NCBI GenBank assembly: GCA_934747805.1
Contig: CAKVHC010000007.1
Span: forward strand, 1-53,548
DNA from: an uncultured Clostridia bacterium
Lineage (GTDB): Bacteria; Bacillota; Clostridia; Christensenellales; UBA1242
Reading direction: 5' to 3'
Length of the DNA stretch: 53,548 nucleotides
This document shows, piece after piece, positions 23,945 through 32,435 of the stretch. Made by a program: the position numbers and the translations under genes. How positions within the stretch are numbered: the stretch's first letter is position 1; every line of letters starts with the position of its first letter. The notes under the pieces are model-generated. The model was not told the origin of the DNA and did no database searches. It was given only the letters and a program-made list of their open reading frames with translations.

Positions 23945-25489
23945 ATGGCACTGTCTAAAGAAAAATTAAGAATATTAAAACAGGTCAAACAGGACGAGTC
24001 CAAGTTTGAACAATTCGTGCAAGACTGCATAAACAGTGGCGAGTGCAGTTATGGTGATGTCGTGACTCATAACGCTCATGCTACAGGTACGGTTGACATG
24101 GATAGCCTTATGCAACTTGTGCAGAGAGTAACGCAGAGCCAGAACAGTGGCAAGGCTGTTTGGGTGCAGATGTCCGGCAATCAACCTTATTTTTATCACT
24201 TTGACGGCACTAGCACTGCCAAAACAAAGCCTGGCGATATCGAGTGCAGGTTTTATCTCAATTTAAAAGCAAAAAACATTGTTCCGTTTGCAAACGCTTT
24301 CGTTGAGAAGTGCGAGAAACATCGCTTGCCATATAGATTTAAGATTGCAATCGACGACGTGCGAAACGACAATGTTCCTATTTACACAAGTTATGCCAAT
24401 GCTCAAAAGTTTTTGGGTGTCATCGCTGAGATTGAAAAGGAAAGTCCGGCGTTGTTTGACGGTGCAGAGAAGATGGGTGTCATGACAGGGAAGATTGGCA
24501 AGTATGTAGGCTTTGGCGAGGAATGTTTGGAGATTGAAGGCAAGAATAAAACGTCGTTTAACAGTGCACGTGCCAAAGTGCTTGGCAAATATGTTGACGC
24601 TATTAATGACAAGACTTTGAAAGAGCTTTTTGCTCCGAAAACAAGCATAAAGACTTCCAAAGGCGAAACAATGTCGGTTGATGACTATGTGGTAAGCAAA
24701 ATTCAGGCGTGTTTGTTGCGTGCAACTAGCAAAAAAAGTGTCGACGTAATGACGGCGGAGAACACTAAACGAATCAAAGCTCTACTCGGCGTAGTATACG
24801 AAAATCTGGTGGAGTTGGAAGGAACAAATTTAAGCATTGTTTTGCAAGATTGTAATGGACATGATTGTGCTGAACAATTGGACACTACACCGATTGTGGA
24901 TAAAATGATGTCGGTGTTTAGAGTGAACAAGAATGCGGACAAAAATGTGCAAAAACTTACTGTCGCACAAAAGATAATTGAAAGTCGACTGCCAGAAAAG
25001 TTGGTGGTGAGCGAAAGTGCGAATGCATTGACATATTTGGAAAAAATATTTGCCCAAAAGATTGAAACAATGTTAGAAGATCAGAAAGAATATCTGTCTG
25101 CCATGCAGAACCAGACTTTTGACTATGGCATTGCACTGAGCCGAATCAAAAGCAAAAGTAACTACGGAAAACTTGCCGTACGCAAAGCAATTGTTCAATA
25201 TCTTATGCAACTTGATGACCCACAACATATGCACAAGCCACTTGATGTTGATTTGAGTGCATCAGGAGTGAAAGTTGTGCTTGGATGTTTGGAAAAGGCG
25301 GACATCGAGCGTGAAATATTGCAGGGCTACAATTCTAGCGTTATGGCCGTTCACCAAAGAGAAGAATCTCGTTTGCTCCCAGCCGTGTTTGGAGAAGAAA
25401 ATGTCAGTGTGGCTTTTCCATTCTTAAATCTCACGACCGAAACAGAGTTGAAACAGCTCTTCGCACGCAAGCCAAATTTGAGAATATAA
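23945..25489 (+). CDS. Hypothetical protein, weakly HopA1-like
   Basis: A 514-residue soluble protein with no signal peptide or membrane helix. A block at about 99-150 (CRFYLNLKAKNIVPF, then LPYRFKIAIDDVRNDNVPIYTSY) resembles the RxYxN and RxDxxVxY pattern of the HopA1 family, whose members include a type III effector and proteins near lanthipeptide genes. This is a weak resemblance and could be chance. The rest, mainly helical, is unrecognised. No peptide-modification genes are nearby. GGAG of GGTGGAGAAG lies upstream of the ATG. Monocistronic, with a terminator. Confidence 0.65.
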   Translation: MALSKEKLRILKQVKQDESKFEQFVQDCINSGECSYGDVVTHNAHATGTVDMDSLMQLVQRVTQSQNSGKAVWVQMSGNQPYFYHFDGTSTAKTKPGDIECRFYLNLKAKNIVPFANAFVEKCEKHRLPYRFKIAIDDVRNDNVPIYTSYANAQKFLGVIAEIEKESPALFDGAEKMGVMTGKIGKYVGFGEECLEIEGKNKTSFNSARAKVLGKYVDAINDKTLKELFAPKTSIKTSKGETMSVDDYVVSKIQACLLRATSKKSVDVMTAENTKRIKALLGVVYENLVELEGTNLSIVLQDCNGHDCAEQLDTTPIVDKMMSVFRVNKNADKNVQKLTVAQKIIESRLPEKLVVSESANALTYLEKIFAQKIETMLEDQKEYLSAMQNQTFDYGIALSRIKSKSNYGKLAVRKAIVQYLMQLDDPQHMHKPLDVDLSASGVKVVLGCLEKADIEREILQGYNSSVMAVHQREESRLLPAVFGEENVSVAFPFLNLTTETELKQLFARKPNLRI

Positions 25490-25525
25490 ACAAATCCACA
25501 ATCTAGGTTAGGTTGTGGATTTTTG
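25490..25525 (+). terminator. Terminator of the 514-aa gene
   Basis: AAATCCACAA (25492-25501) pairs with TTGTGGATTT (25513-25522), ending in TTTTTG. It overlaps the 3' end of asd on the other strand. Confidence 0.75.
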
Positions 25526-26494
25526 TATGAGTTTCTGTAAGATTTGCACGGCGTTTGTCGCAGCACCTTTACGCAAATTGTCCGCCACGCAACTTATATG
25601 CAATCCACAAGGGTTGTTGTGGTGAATGCGTAGTCTGCCCACATATATTTCGTCCGTTCCTTGAGCCAATTCGTTATATGGATAAGTGTCCTTGCCGTCA
25701 ATTAGACGCACGCCTTTTTGACGGCTTAGTCTTTTCTTGAGTCTTTGCAAGTCGACAGGTTTTTGGGTGGTAACGTAAATATTCACCAGATGACAATATC
25801 TGCACGGCACTCGCACACAAGTGGCGGTGACTGGTGCGGTGAGTGAGAGAATTTTCTTTGTTTCGTTCACCATTTTCTCTTCTTCTTGCGTGTAGCCATT
25901 GTTCAAAAATTCTCCAATCTGCAAAAGACAGTTCTCGCTAATGTTGTGCGGAAAATATTCAGGTAAACTGCCAGCACGAGTGTGCTGCAAGTCGTCCAAG
26001 CCACGTTTTCCAGCACCCGAAACAGATTGATATGTGTTGTAGATGACACTCGTTATGCCAAACATTTCGTCAACATCCTTCAGCGGTGGCATGCACTGAA
26101 TTGTGGAGCAGTTTGGGTTGGCAATGATTCCAGTCGACAGGTCAAGGTTGTCAAAATTGACCTCAGGCACGATAAGGCTCACATTTTTGTCCATTCTAAA
26201 TGCACTCGAGTTGTCTATCACTATGCAACCATTCTGTGCAAAGCGATGAGCATATTGTTTAGCAACGCCTGCTCCCGCTGAAAATATGGCATAGTCCATT
26301 TTAATATGTAGCGACTCTTGGATATCTTTGACTTCGTAATCCTTTCCATTAAAGTTTAACACTTTGCCGGCCGAGTTTTTAGATGCAAAAAGATATAACT
26401 TCGACGGCTGAATGTTTCTTTCAGCCAAAACTTGTAAAATAGTGCGTCCAACAAGCCCTGTAGCACCTACAATTCCCAAAATGAAATTAGGCAT
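25508..26494 (-). CDS. asd: Aspartate-semialdehyde dehydrogenase
   Basis: A 328-residue enzyme that reduces aspartyl-4-phosphate to aspartate semialdehyde with NADPH, the branch-point step to lysine/diaminopimelate, threonine and methionine. The NADP motif GIVGATGLVG lies at 7-16, DNSSAFR at 94-100, catalytic Cys129 in NPNCSTIQ, QSVSGAGKRG near 155, and the RVPxxxxH region contains the base His. The start at 26494 is chosen because its ATG overlaps the aspartokinase stop as TAATG and GGAG lies 6 nt upstream; an in-frame ATG at 26506 has no such site. Translationally coupled to the aspartokinase gene. Confidence 0.95.
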   Translation of the reverse strand: MPNFILGIVGATGLVGRTILQVLAERNIQPSKLYLFASKNSAGKVLNFNGKDYEVKDIQESLHIKMDYAIFSAGAGVAKQYAHRFAQNGCIVIDNSSAFRMDKNVSLIVPEVNFDNLDLSTGIIANPNCSTIQCMPPLKDVDEMFGITSVIYNTYQSVSGAGKRGLDDLQHTRAGSLPEYFPHNISENCLLQIGEFLNNGYTQEEEKMVNETKKILSLTAPVTATCVRVPCRYCHLVNIYVTTQKPVDLQRLKKRLSRQKGVRLIDGKDTYPYNELAQGTDEIYVGRLRIHHNNPCGLHISCVADNLRKGAATNAVQILQKLIQKSTT

Positions 26495-27636
26495 TATTTG
26501 CTCCATTTAATTATTCGACTGAGATATTTGTATGCTTCGCTCAACTGCGAATTGTTTACAATGAGAGTGATTGTGTTGGCTGATGTGTAGCAATCTACGA
26601 GTTTAATCTTTTTATTTTTCAGCTTTTCTATGATTGAACCCAGTTCGATAATGTGGTTAAATATTCCACCGCCCACAATTGTGATTGTTGCCAGCCCAAG
26701 TTTGCGACTGGTGACGAGGTCGAGCGATTTTAAAAGTGACAAATTCTCTTGTTTTGTTAAGAACGTGCAGCTATCTCCCGCATTGAAAGGTTGAATTTTA
26801 ATTTTGTATTCTGTGCAAAGTCTAAAAAGTCTGTTCAACTGTGCACGTGATTTGACCAGAACCATATCCGACTGATATGTCATGGCATACATTCCCATTC
26901 TTTCCATTCCGAACGAAGAAATGTTGGTGCCGTCTGTACGACCAAAACTCGACTTTACAGTGATATCCACATCGTACTTCTTGCCCAACTCAGTGGCACG
27001 GCTATCCATCACTCGAGCTCCAGCATTGGCAAGCGAGATCATATCGTCATAGTTTATAGACGTGAGCAAACGGCTGGGTGCGGAATCTAGTGGCGAAAAT
27101 GTCATAACGCCGCTGACATCAGTATTTATGATGCATTCGCACTTTAGTTTGCCAGCCAGCATGACGGCGGTTGTATCTGAACCTCCACGGCCTAGTGTGG
27201 TGATTTGCCCCTCACGTGTAGAACCTTGAAATCCCGCCAAAACACATACTTTGCCAGTTTTTGCACACTTAATCAGCGCTCGAGGGTTGAATTCCACGAT
27301 ATAAGCATTGGTGAAGTTGTCATTGGTCACTATTCCTGCTTCCACACCGGAAAAACTTCTCGCAGGACAACCTATTCCATTCAAAATAAGTGCGAGAAGT
27401 GTGCTAGAAACGATTTCTCCTGTACTTACAAGACGGTCCAGTTCGCTTAGCTGCGGGTTCTCGGCGAGTGATGATGCCAGATTTATCAGTTCGTTTGTTG
27501 TCTTGCCCATAGCACTTGTTACAACGTACACTTGGTCGTAACGTTCACGATAAGTCTTGATTTGCTTGGCTATGCGTTGCATTTTTTCAATGCTATCGAG
27601 TGAACTGCCTCCATATTTTACTACAATTTTCGACAT
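26494..27636 (-). CDS. lysC: Aspartate kinase
   Basis: A 380-residue aspartokinase that phosphorylates aspartate on its side-chain carboxylate. The N-terminal amino-acid kinase domain (about 1-235) has VVKYGGSS at 6-13 (Tyr where Phe is usual), VVTSAMGKTTNEL, and TLGRGGSDTTAVMLA. The C-terminal regulatory part (about 260-380) would hold the tandem ACT domains but is quite divergent and short, so the feedback inhibitor cannot be predicted. No lysine riboswitch fits in the 97-bp divergent upstream gap. GAGG precedes the ATG, and a likely TTGGCA-18-TATATA promoter lies upstream on the minus strand. The first gene of the operon with asd. Confidence 0.93.
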   Translation of the reverse strand: MSKIVVKYGGSSLDSIEKMQRIAKQIKTYRERYDQVYVVTSAMGKTTNELINLASSLAENPQLSELDRLVSTGEIVSSTLLALILNGIGCPARSFSGVEAGIVTNDNFTNAYIVEFNPRALIKCAKTGKVCVLAGFQGSTREGQITTLGRGGSDTTAVMLAGKLKCECIINTDVSGVMTFSPLDSAPSRLLTSINYDDMISLANAGARVMDSRATELGKKYDVDITVKSSFGRTDGTNISSFGMERMGMYAMTYQSDMVLVKSRAQLNRLFRLCTEYKIKIQPFNAGDSCTFLTKQENLSLLKSLDLVTSRKLGLATITIVGGGIFNHIIELGSIIEKLKNKKIKLVDCYTSANTITLIVNNSQLSEAYKYLSRIIKWSK

Positions 27637-27686
27637 AAAAACCTCTTTTCTATATATTCACCGCACCCCAATTTTGCCAAAGGGTA

Positions 27687-27715
27687 TTGCAATTTCAGCC
27701 ATATTGTGTTATAGT
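27687..27715 (+). promoter_or_regulatory. Promoter of the ImmA-like two-gene operon
   Basis: TTGCAA (27687-27692), a 17-bp spacer and TATAGT (27710-27715), divergent from aspartokinase. Confidence 0.65.
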
Positions 27716-27733
27716 GATATCGTAGGGAAAAAT

Positions 27734-28276
27734 ATGAAGGATAAATTCAACGTATTTTTAGAAGAAAATGGCATCAGAGTTGACCGCCATTATACACTTG
27801 AAAGCTTGCTTGCTAGACTAAGTTTCAAGCCAGTTTTTGACCCAGACATTAAGCCTAACGAAGCACAAATTCAAGTATTTGATTGTCATGGCAACTATGA
27901 GATGACCAATCCAGCAGATTTTAGACATTTCATTTTGCCTGAAAAACAATCCACACCGGATCGCAATTGGACAGTGGCACGATTATTAGGAGCGTGGATT
28001 AATGCCAAAGTCGACGAATCTGGCATATATAACAAGCATTTGAGCTATCTAATGGGCATAAAGCAACTGACCACCATTGATCGACCAAGACTAGCCAGTG
28101 TGAACGACATTGCACTCAAAGCAATGCTGCCTGACGAGCTTTTGGATGCCGTTTTGCCAAGCGATTTTGACGAGTCCGACTATGGCATAATTGCCAAGCA
28201 TTTTAATGTGCCAATTGAACAGGTCGCAGATCGAATCAAACAATATGAAAATAATCATTATTATATGGGGGTGTAA
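27734..28276 (+). CDS. ImmA/IrrE-like protein lacking the zinc motif
   Basis: A 180-residue protein whose layout follows the ImmA/IrrE metallopeptidases: an N-terminal helical part, a beta segment (FDCHGNYEMTNPADFRHFILP), the active-site helix position RNWTVARLLGAWI (where RFTxAHELGH would stand), and the C-terminal block NDIALKAMLPDELL followed by IIAKHFNVPIEQVADRIKQ (where AN-FAxxLLMP and a repressor-like VSxxxxxxR stand). All three zinc ligands are missing, so if the homology is right it is a pseudo-enzyme. The frame stays open to 27557, but that extension would contain the promoter. AGGGA lies 5 nt before ATG 27734. The next gene begins 1 nt after the stop. Confidence 0.5.
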   Translation: MKDKFNVFLEENGIRVDRHYTLESLLARLSFKPVFDPDIKPNEAQIQVFDCHGNYEMTNPADFRHFILPEKQSTPDRNWTVARLLGAWINAKVDESGIYNKHLSYLMGIKQLTTIDRPRLASVNDIALKAMLPDELLDAVLPSDFDESDYGIIAKHFNVPIEQVADRIKQYENNHYYMGV

Positions 28277-28277
28277 T

Positions 28278-28802
28278 ATGGGAAAAGTATATATTAAAGT
28301 AGGTACAAATAGTGGAGTGAAAGCAATAACTCTTTATCAACTTATGGTGGAAAGTGAGAACAGTAATTCAAGAATGCGTTCTCTAGTGCCATTTGACACG
28401 TCAGTGGCAGGGTTCACAAGTCTGGCTGAAGCAGAACGTGCCAAGACATACATGAGCAAGAAATATAACATTGATTTGCAAATAATTCCGAATACTCATC
28501 ATATCTTTAGTGACGTTGAATCATTTAGAGCATGGAAAGAGTCAAATCAACATGATTATACGCCATCAATTCCAATAGAGAAAAATCTTGCAGGAATTAA
28601 CAAGATATACATAGTCACTGAGCAAACTGTTCGTAGGGTTGAGTTCAATGGCGAATATATAAATGAGAGCGAAGCTAAACGTGCCGCTGGCAAAAATGGT
28701 GAAATTAAGAAAAGAATGGTCTTCGACAATGCAAACAAGTTTTACAGATATTTTGCATACAAGCCAGAAGATGTTACAAAGCAAACAGAAATCAAACTAT
28801 AA
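28278..28802 (+). CDS. Hypothetical protein coupled to the ImmA-like gene
   Basis: A 174-residue cytoplasmic protein with no recognised domain. It begins with a short beta strand (GKVYIKVG) and a helical region, has an Ala/Glu-rich helix (TSLAEAERAKTYMSKKYN), and ends with a basic helix (NESEAKRAAGKNGEIKKRMVF). The start is 1 nt after the preceding stop, with GGGGGTG inside the end of the preceding gene as ribosome binding site, so the two are cotranscribed and probably translated together. This arrangement suggests that the two proteins act together, but nothing in the sequence says how. Confidence 0.65.
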   Translation: MGKVYIKVGTNSGVKAITLYQLMVESENSNSRMRSLVPFDTSVAGFTSLAEAERAKTYMSKKYNIDLQIIPNTHHIFSDVESFRAWKESNQHDYTPSIPIEKNLAGINKIYIVTEQTVRRVEFNGEYINESEAKRAAGKNGEIKKRMVFDNANKFYRYFAYKPEDVTKQTEIKL

Positions 28803-28810
28803 AAAGCAAA

Positions 28811-28838
28811 ACAAGTCAATTTATTTGACTTTTTTTGT
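28811..28838 (+). terminator. Terminator of the ImmA-like operon
   Basis: AAGTCAA (28813-28819) pairs with TTGACTT (28825-28831), followed by a T-run. The right arm doubles as the -35 box of the next gene. Confidence 0.7.
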
Positions 28839-28853
28839 TGGTTATTGGATAAT
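28825..28853 (+). promoter_or_regulatory. Promoter of the gene at 28873
   Basis: TTGACT (28825-28830), inside the terminator stem, a 17-bp spacer and GATAAT (28848-28853). TAAGGAG precedes the ATG. Confidence 0.6.
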
Positions 28854-28872
28854 ATTCCTATAAGGAGTCTTT

Positions 28873-29670
28873 ATGGAAAAGGAAGACAAGACTATAGTCA
28901 ATAGTATGTTGTTTACTGCCAGTTTAGTGTTTTCTGTTTTGGCGTTTTGCGTGTTGATTGGCATTACAATTGACTACAATGAAATAGTGGCAGCTGGCGG
29001 AATGCTGAATGGTGCCAATCTCAAACCATTGTTGGTCGTGTTTTATGTGTTGATAGTTATAATCATTGCCACCATAGTCACGAGTTATATTCTTACATTC
29101 GATGATAGTGAGAAAAGTGGCATGTGGAAAAATAGATTGATACTTTGCTCTATTGTGTTAATCACACTCACTGTTGCGATATATGCAATCATGCAATTTT
29201 CTTCATACATTAGCCTAAGCGAGATTAAAAAGGCATTAGACAGTGTTAGCGTAGAACCATTCGCTAGAAAATACTACACATCTAAAATGGCTAGTGTGAT
29301 GATGTTTGTCACAATCTCATTGCTCGTGAATATGTTTATTCTGAAAGTAAAAAATGCGTTGCTTTCTACAAGCCAAGCAACGCACGAGCCAGTGTCAGAG
29401 CCTAGTAACGACAACAACGAAGAAGAGTTGCTCACACGTGAGATCGCAGATATGAAATCTAAGATTCGCTTACAAAACTTGATAGAAGAAAAGGCAAAAC
29501 TGCAGAATGAGCTGCACACATTTAATCCTGAGCTTCAGGGCGAGCAAATGTCGATTGAAAACTTTGTGTCATCAGACTCATCTGAACCAACTAATTCACA
29601 AACTGAGCCAGACAAGACTTTGGACGGAGCAACTAATTCGGCAGTCGCAGAACATAATGAACAAAACTAG
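28873..29670 (+). CDS. Four-helix membrane protein with coiled-coil tail
   Basis: A 265-residue protein with four predicted membrane helices (about 10-33, 51-72, 88-110 and 138-158). A charged coiled-coil segment (about 180-215: EELLTREIADMKSKIRLQ and onward) and an acidic, Ser/Thr/Gln-rich, disordered C-terminus follow. The tail is expected inside the cell. No family recognised. It could be a scaffold or partner of a larger complex, but there is no direct evidence. Own promoter, AAGGAG site and terminator. Confidence 0.7.
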   Translation: MEKEDKTIVNSMLFTASLVFSVLAFCVLIGITIDYNEIVAAGGMLNGANLKPLLVVFYVLIVIIIATIVTSYILTFDDSEKSGMWKNRLILCSIVLITLTVAIYAIMQFSSYISLSEIKKALDSVSVEPFARKYYTSKMASVMMFVTISLLVNMFILKVKNALLSTSQATHEPVSEPSNDNNEEELLTREIADMKSKIRLQNLIEEKAKLQNELHTFNPELQGEQMSIENFVSSDSSEPTNSQTEPDKTLDGATNSAVAEHNEQN

Positions 29671-29686
29671 TCATTGACTAGTTTTT
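29663..29686 (+). terminator. Terminator of the coiled-coil membrane gene
   Basis: AAAACTAGTC pairs with GACTAGTTTT around a 3-nt loop, ending in a T-run and overlapping the stop codon. Confidence 0.8.
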
Positions 29687-29723
29687 CATTTTTTTAAAAA
29701 TGGAAGTTATTGTCGTATTTTAG

Positions 29724-29752
29724 TTGATAAAATTGTGACGTTTTGCTAAAAT
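29724..29752 (+). promoter_or_regulatory. Promoter of the DegV gene
   Basis: TTGATA (29724-29729), a 17-bp spacer and TAAAAT (29747-29752), then TAGGAG 5 nt before the ATG at 29772. Confidence 0.65.
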
Positions 29753-29771
29753 TGAGACTATAGGAGATAAA

Positions 29772-30665
29772 ATGAACAAATTCGCTATTAGCACAGACAG
29801 TAATTCAGACTTTTATGCGGACGAAATCGAAAGATTAGGTCTTTATGTTGGTAGACTTAATTACACTATGACCAAAGACAATGTTGTGAACGAATATTTG
29901 GACGATTTCACCAAGCCTGAACAATATGTGGAGTTTTACAACTCACTCCGTGCTGGAGCGTTGGCAAAGACCAGCATTCTCAATTTGCAGGCACATATAG
30001 ACTTGTTCACACGCATGGCGCAGGACGGCGTAATAGACGCCCTACACATTTCACAATCTGCTGGCTTGAGTCCTACAATTGACAACGCCAACAAGGCGAT
30101 TGAAATTGTGAAAGAACAATATCCGAATATCAATTACATAGCCATCGAGTCAAGCACGACAACCATTGGCGAGCAAATGCTAGTGGAAGTGGCTCTCAAA
30201 ATGCGTGACCAAGGCAAGACCAATCGTGAGACGGCTGAATATATCAATTCAATCAAGAATAATGTTCAGCATTTTATTATCGCTGATGATTTGAAATATC
30301 TATGTCGTGGTGGACGAGTAAGTGCTGCCAGTGCATTATTTGGTTCACTTTTGCAAATCAAGCCTATCATCGAGTTTTCAAAGAAAGGTAAACTAGAAGT
30401 CACTCGCAAGATCAGCGGACTAAACAAGGCTGTGAAGACGGTCATTGAGGATTTCGGCAAATACACTTTGAACAAAGATTTTCCATACATCAAGATCGTG
30501 CATACAGACAATTTGCCATTGGCACAAAAAATGCAAGATATGTTCTTTTCGTTGTATGGCATTCGCCCTGAAATTAGGATTATGGGACCAATCATTGGCG
30601 CTCACGTGGGTCCTAATGCAGTTGCATTCGGCTTCATAAGCGAACAAATTAGAAACGTAGACTAA
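29772..30665 (+). CDS. DegV family fatty-acid-binding protein
   Basis: A 297-residue DegV protein. The family binds a single fatty acid and, in some species, presents it to fatty acid kinase (FakB role). The N-terminal strand FAISTDSNSDF matches the DegV start. The conserved ISQSAGLSPTIDNA block at about 95-108 holds the ligand-head Ser/Thr residues, and CRGGRVSAASALFGSLLQIKPII follows at about 180-203. His278 in the terminal IGAHVGPNAVAFGF is the conserved ligand residue of the C-terminal part. No fakA-like gene is nearby. TAGGAG precedes the ATG. Confidence 0.93.
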   Translation: MNKFAISTDSNSDFYADEIERLGLYVGRLNYTMTKDNVVNEYLDDFTKPEQYVEFYNSLRAGALAKTSILNLQAHIDLFTRMAQDGVIDALHISQSAGLSPTIDNANKAIEIVKEQYPNINYIAIESSTTTIGEQMLVEVALKMRDQGKTNRETAEYINSIKNNVQHFIIADDLKYLCRGGRVSAASALFGSLLQIKPIIEFSKKGKLEVTRKISGLNKAVKTVIEDFGKYTLNKDFPYIKIVHTDNLPLAQKMQDMFFSLYGIRPEIRIMGPIIGAHVGPNAVAFGFISEQIRNVD

Positions 30666-30666
30666 T

Positions 30667-30691
30667 AGCAAGCAAATCGCTTGCTTTTTTT
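30667..30691 (+). terminator. Terminator of the DegV gene
   Basis: AGCAAGC pairs with GCTTGCT around a 5-nt loop, followed by a T-run. Confidence 0.85.
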
Positions 30692-30755
30692 CTCATTATT
30701 ATTTAATCTAAAAAAGTAAAATTGCTAAAGATTTTTTAGCACACTAAACATATTT

Positions 30756-32435
30756 ATGAAAGATAAAAAACAAAAGAAAGAGTTTAATTATTTAAAGAAA
30801 TATATGCAGCTAACCAAGCCTAAGTTTTGGCCGTGTGTTTTGCACACCATTCTTTATTCGGCGTATGTTTGTATGCAACTTTTGGATGCACTGTTTGCAG
30901 CCAATGCGGTGACTGGTCTGACCAAAGGCGATTGGGGTTATGCATATAAGAATGTGGCATTTTTAGCATTGTTCACAATCATCAGAAACGTGACAGCGCA
31001 TCTATTCAATCGCCACCGTGCCAAATTGTATGCTGACGGCTATAACAACATCACTAGCAAACTATACAAAAAAATACTTTATGCCAATTCGGAAAACTTT
31101 GAGCAAACGAGCAAAGAGTACATTTTGAATACCATTGGCACAAATGTTGGCACTATGGCATCTTTCTCTAGCGAAGTGATTAAGAAAATTGGCATTGTCA
31201 TTCAACTGATAGTCGCACTCACAGTGATATTTTCAGCCAGTGTGCTTTCTGGCTTTATAGTATTCGGCTTGGCTTTTATTGACTTCTTCCTTTTAAGGTT
31301 TTTGAATCGTAAATACGCCATGGCTTTGAACAAGCAGTACAAAGCTCGTGACGCAATTTATGAGGACGTGTCAGACGTTATCGACGGACATGGCATTATC
31401 AACGAATTCGATAAGGAAAAAGAATTTGAACGCCGTTTTGCAAAAAAGACAAACGCATTCAATATAGGCATCAAAGACGAGTACGTTTGGGCGTCTTACA
31501 AATCGGATTTCTTTTACACTTTTTATAGGGTGGTTATTTGTGCCATAAACTTGCTACTCGTATTCATGGTGAGCAAGGATACAATGAGCTTGTCCGTTTA
31601 CATGGTTGTTGTGGCATATTTGCTCACATGCACCGAACAGTTTAACTCTGTATTTGATATCACCCAACTTTTATCCAATCTTGAAGTGAGTGTCAAGCGT
31701 GTTGATGTGGTAGCCAACTTTACTGACGAACAGTTTGCCGCCTATGGCAACATTTTGCGTAGTCATGGCGGACAAAATCTAAGTTTTGTAGGAGTCAATT
31801 ATTTTAACGCCGATGCAAAAAGTGCTTATTGTGGCAAGTTGGTCGATTTGGACCTGTCCTTTATGCCAAATGCAATCAACCTTGTAAAAGGTCCACGCAA
31901 ATGTGGCAAACGACTTGTGTTCAATATGCTCAGACGCAACATTCGCCCAGATAGTGGCTGCGTGATATATGACAACATTAATCTTTATGATTATAGTCAA
32001 AAAGATTTCAAGCAAAAAATTTATTACTCTACACGTAACCCAGACTTTGTCGCTGGCACGATAAAAGAAAACTTGGCACTGACAGGTGCAAAAAATAAGA
32101 AAATTACAGCTGTATGCAAACAACTGGGCATATATGACTACATAAAAGAACTGCCAAAAGGTTTTGACAGTGAAATTGAAGATGATATGCCTCGAATGTT
32201 TAAGTTTTTGCTTGGACTGGCACGTGCATTACTGACCGATTGCGAAGTGTTGCTCATATACGAGACGCCAAGTGCCATGTCTAAGACGGACAAATTGCTA
32301 TTGCAGAAACTCTTTGGCGAACTTGCAAAAGAGCGAACTATTATATTGTTTACCTATGGTGACCTGTATGACAATGTGGCTAAGATATGCTACAAGATTG
32401 AACAGGGACAACTGGCAGATGTAAAAGTGAATTAG
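30756..32435 (+). CDS. ABC exporter-like protein with degenerate ATPase domain
   Basis: A 559-residue half-transporter layout: six predicted helices in the N-terminal membrane domain (about 25-310) and a C-terminal nucleotide-binding domain (about 340-559). The domain keeps the overall order of ABC motifs but nearly all key residues are changed: Walker A is GPRKCGKR (379-386, with Arg for Ser/Thr), the Q-loop Gln is absent (STRNPDFVAGTIKENL), LSGGQ is replaced around 476-482, Walker B is LLIYETPSA (Tyr502 for Asp), and the H-loop His is Tyr534. GTIKENL and LARALL show its ABC origin. It probably cannot hydrolyse ATP alone and may act as a silent partner or in another role. No partner ABC gene is adjacent. 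No ribosome binding site; the start follows a TTGCTA-17-TAAACA promoter by 5 nt. Confidence 0.85.
   Translation: MKDKKQKKEFNYLKKYMQLTKPKFWPCVLHTILYSAYVCMQLLDALFAANAVTGLTKGDWGYAYKNVAFLALFTIIRNVTAHLFNRHRAKLYADGYNNITSKLYKKILYANSENFEQTSKEYILNTIGTNVGTMASFSSEVIKKIGIVIQLIVALTVIFSASVLSGFIVFGLAFIDFFLLRFLNRKYAMALNKQYKARDAIYEDVSDVIDGHGIINEFDKEKEFERRFAKKTNAFNIGIKDEYVWASYKSDFFYTFYRVVICAINLLLVFMVSKDTMSLSVYMVVVAYLLTCTEQFNSVFDITQLLSNLEVSVKRVDVVANFTDEQFAAYGNILRSHGGQNLSFVGVNYFNADAKSAYCGKLVDLDLSFMPNAINLVKGPRKCGKRLVFNMLRRNIRPDSGCVIYDNINLYDYSQKDFKQKIYYSTRNPDFVAGTIKENLALTGAKNKKITAVCKQLGIYDYIKELPKGFDSEIEDDMPRMFKFLLGLARALLTDCEVLLIYETPSAMSKTDKLLLQKLFGELAKERTIILFTYGDLYDNVAKICYKIEQGQLADVKVN

Noticed and set aside
27557..27733. 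A longer start for the ImmA-like protein
   Set aside because: It would lie across the divergent promoters and the start of aspartokinase; AGGGA precedes ATG 27734.
27637..27733. Lysine riboswitch in front of aspartokinase
   Set aside because: The gap is only about 97 bp and is filled by divergent promoters; a lysine riboswitch needs about 170 nt.
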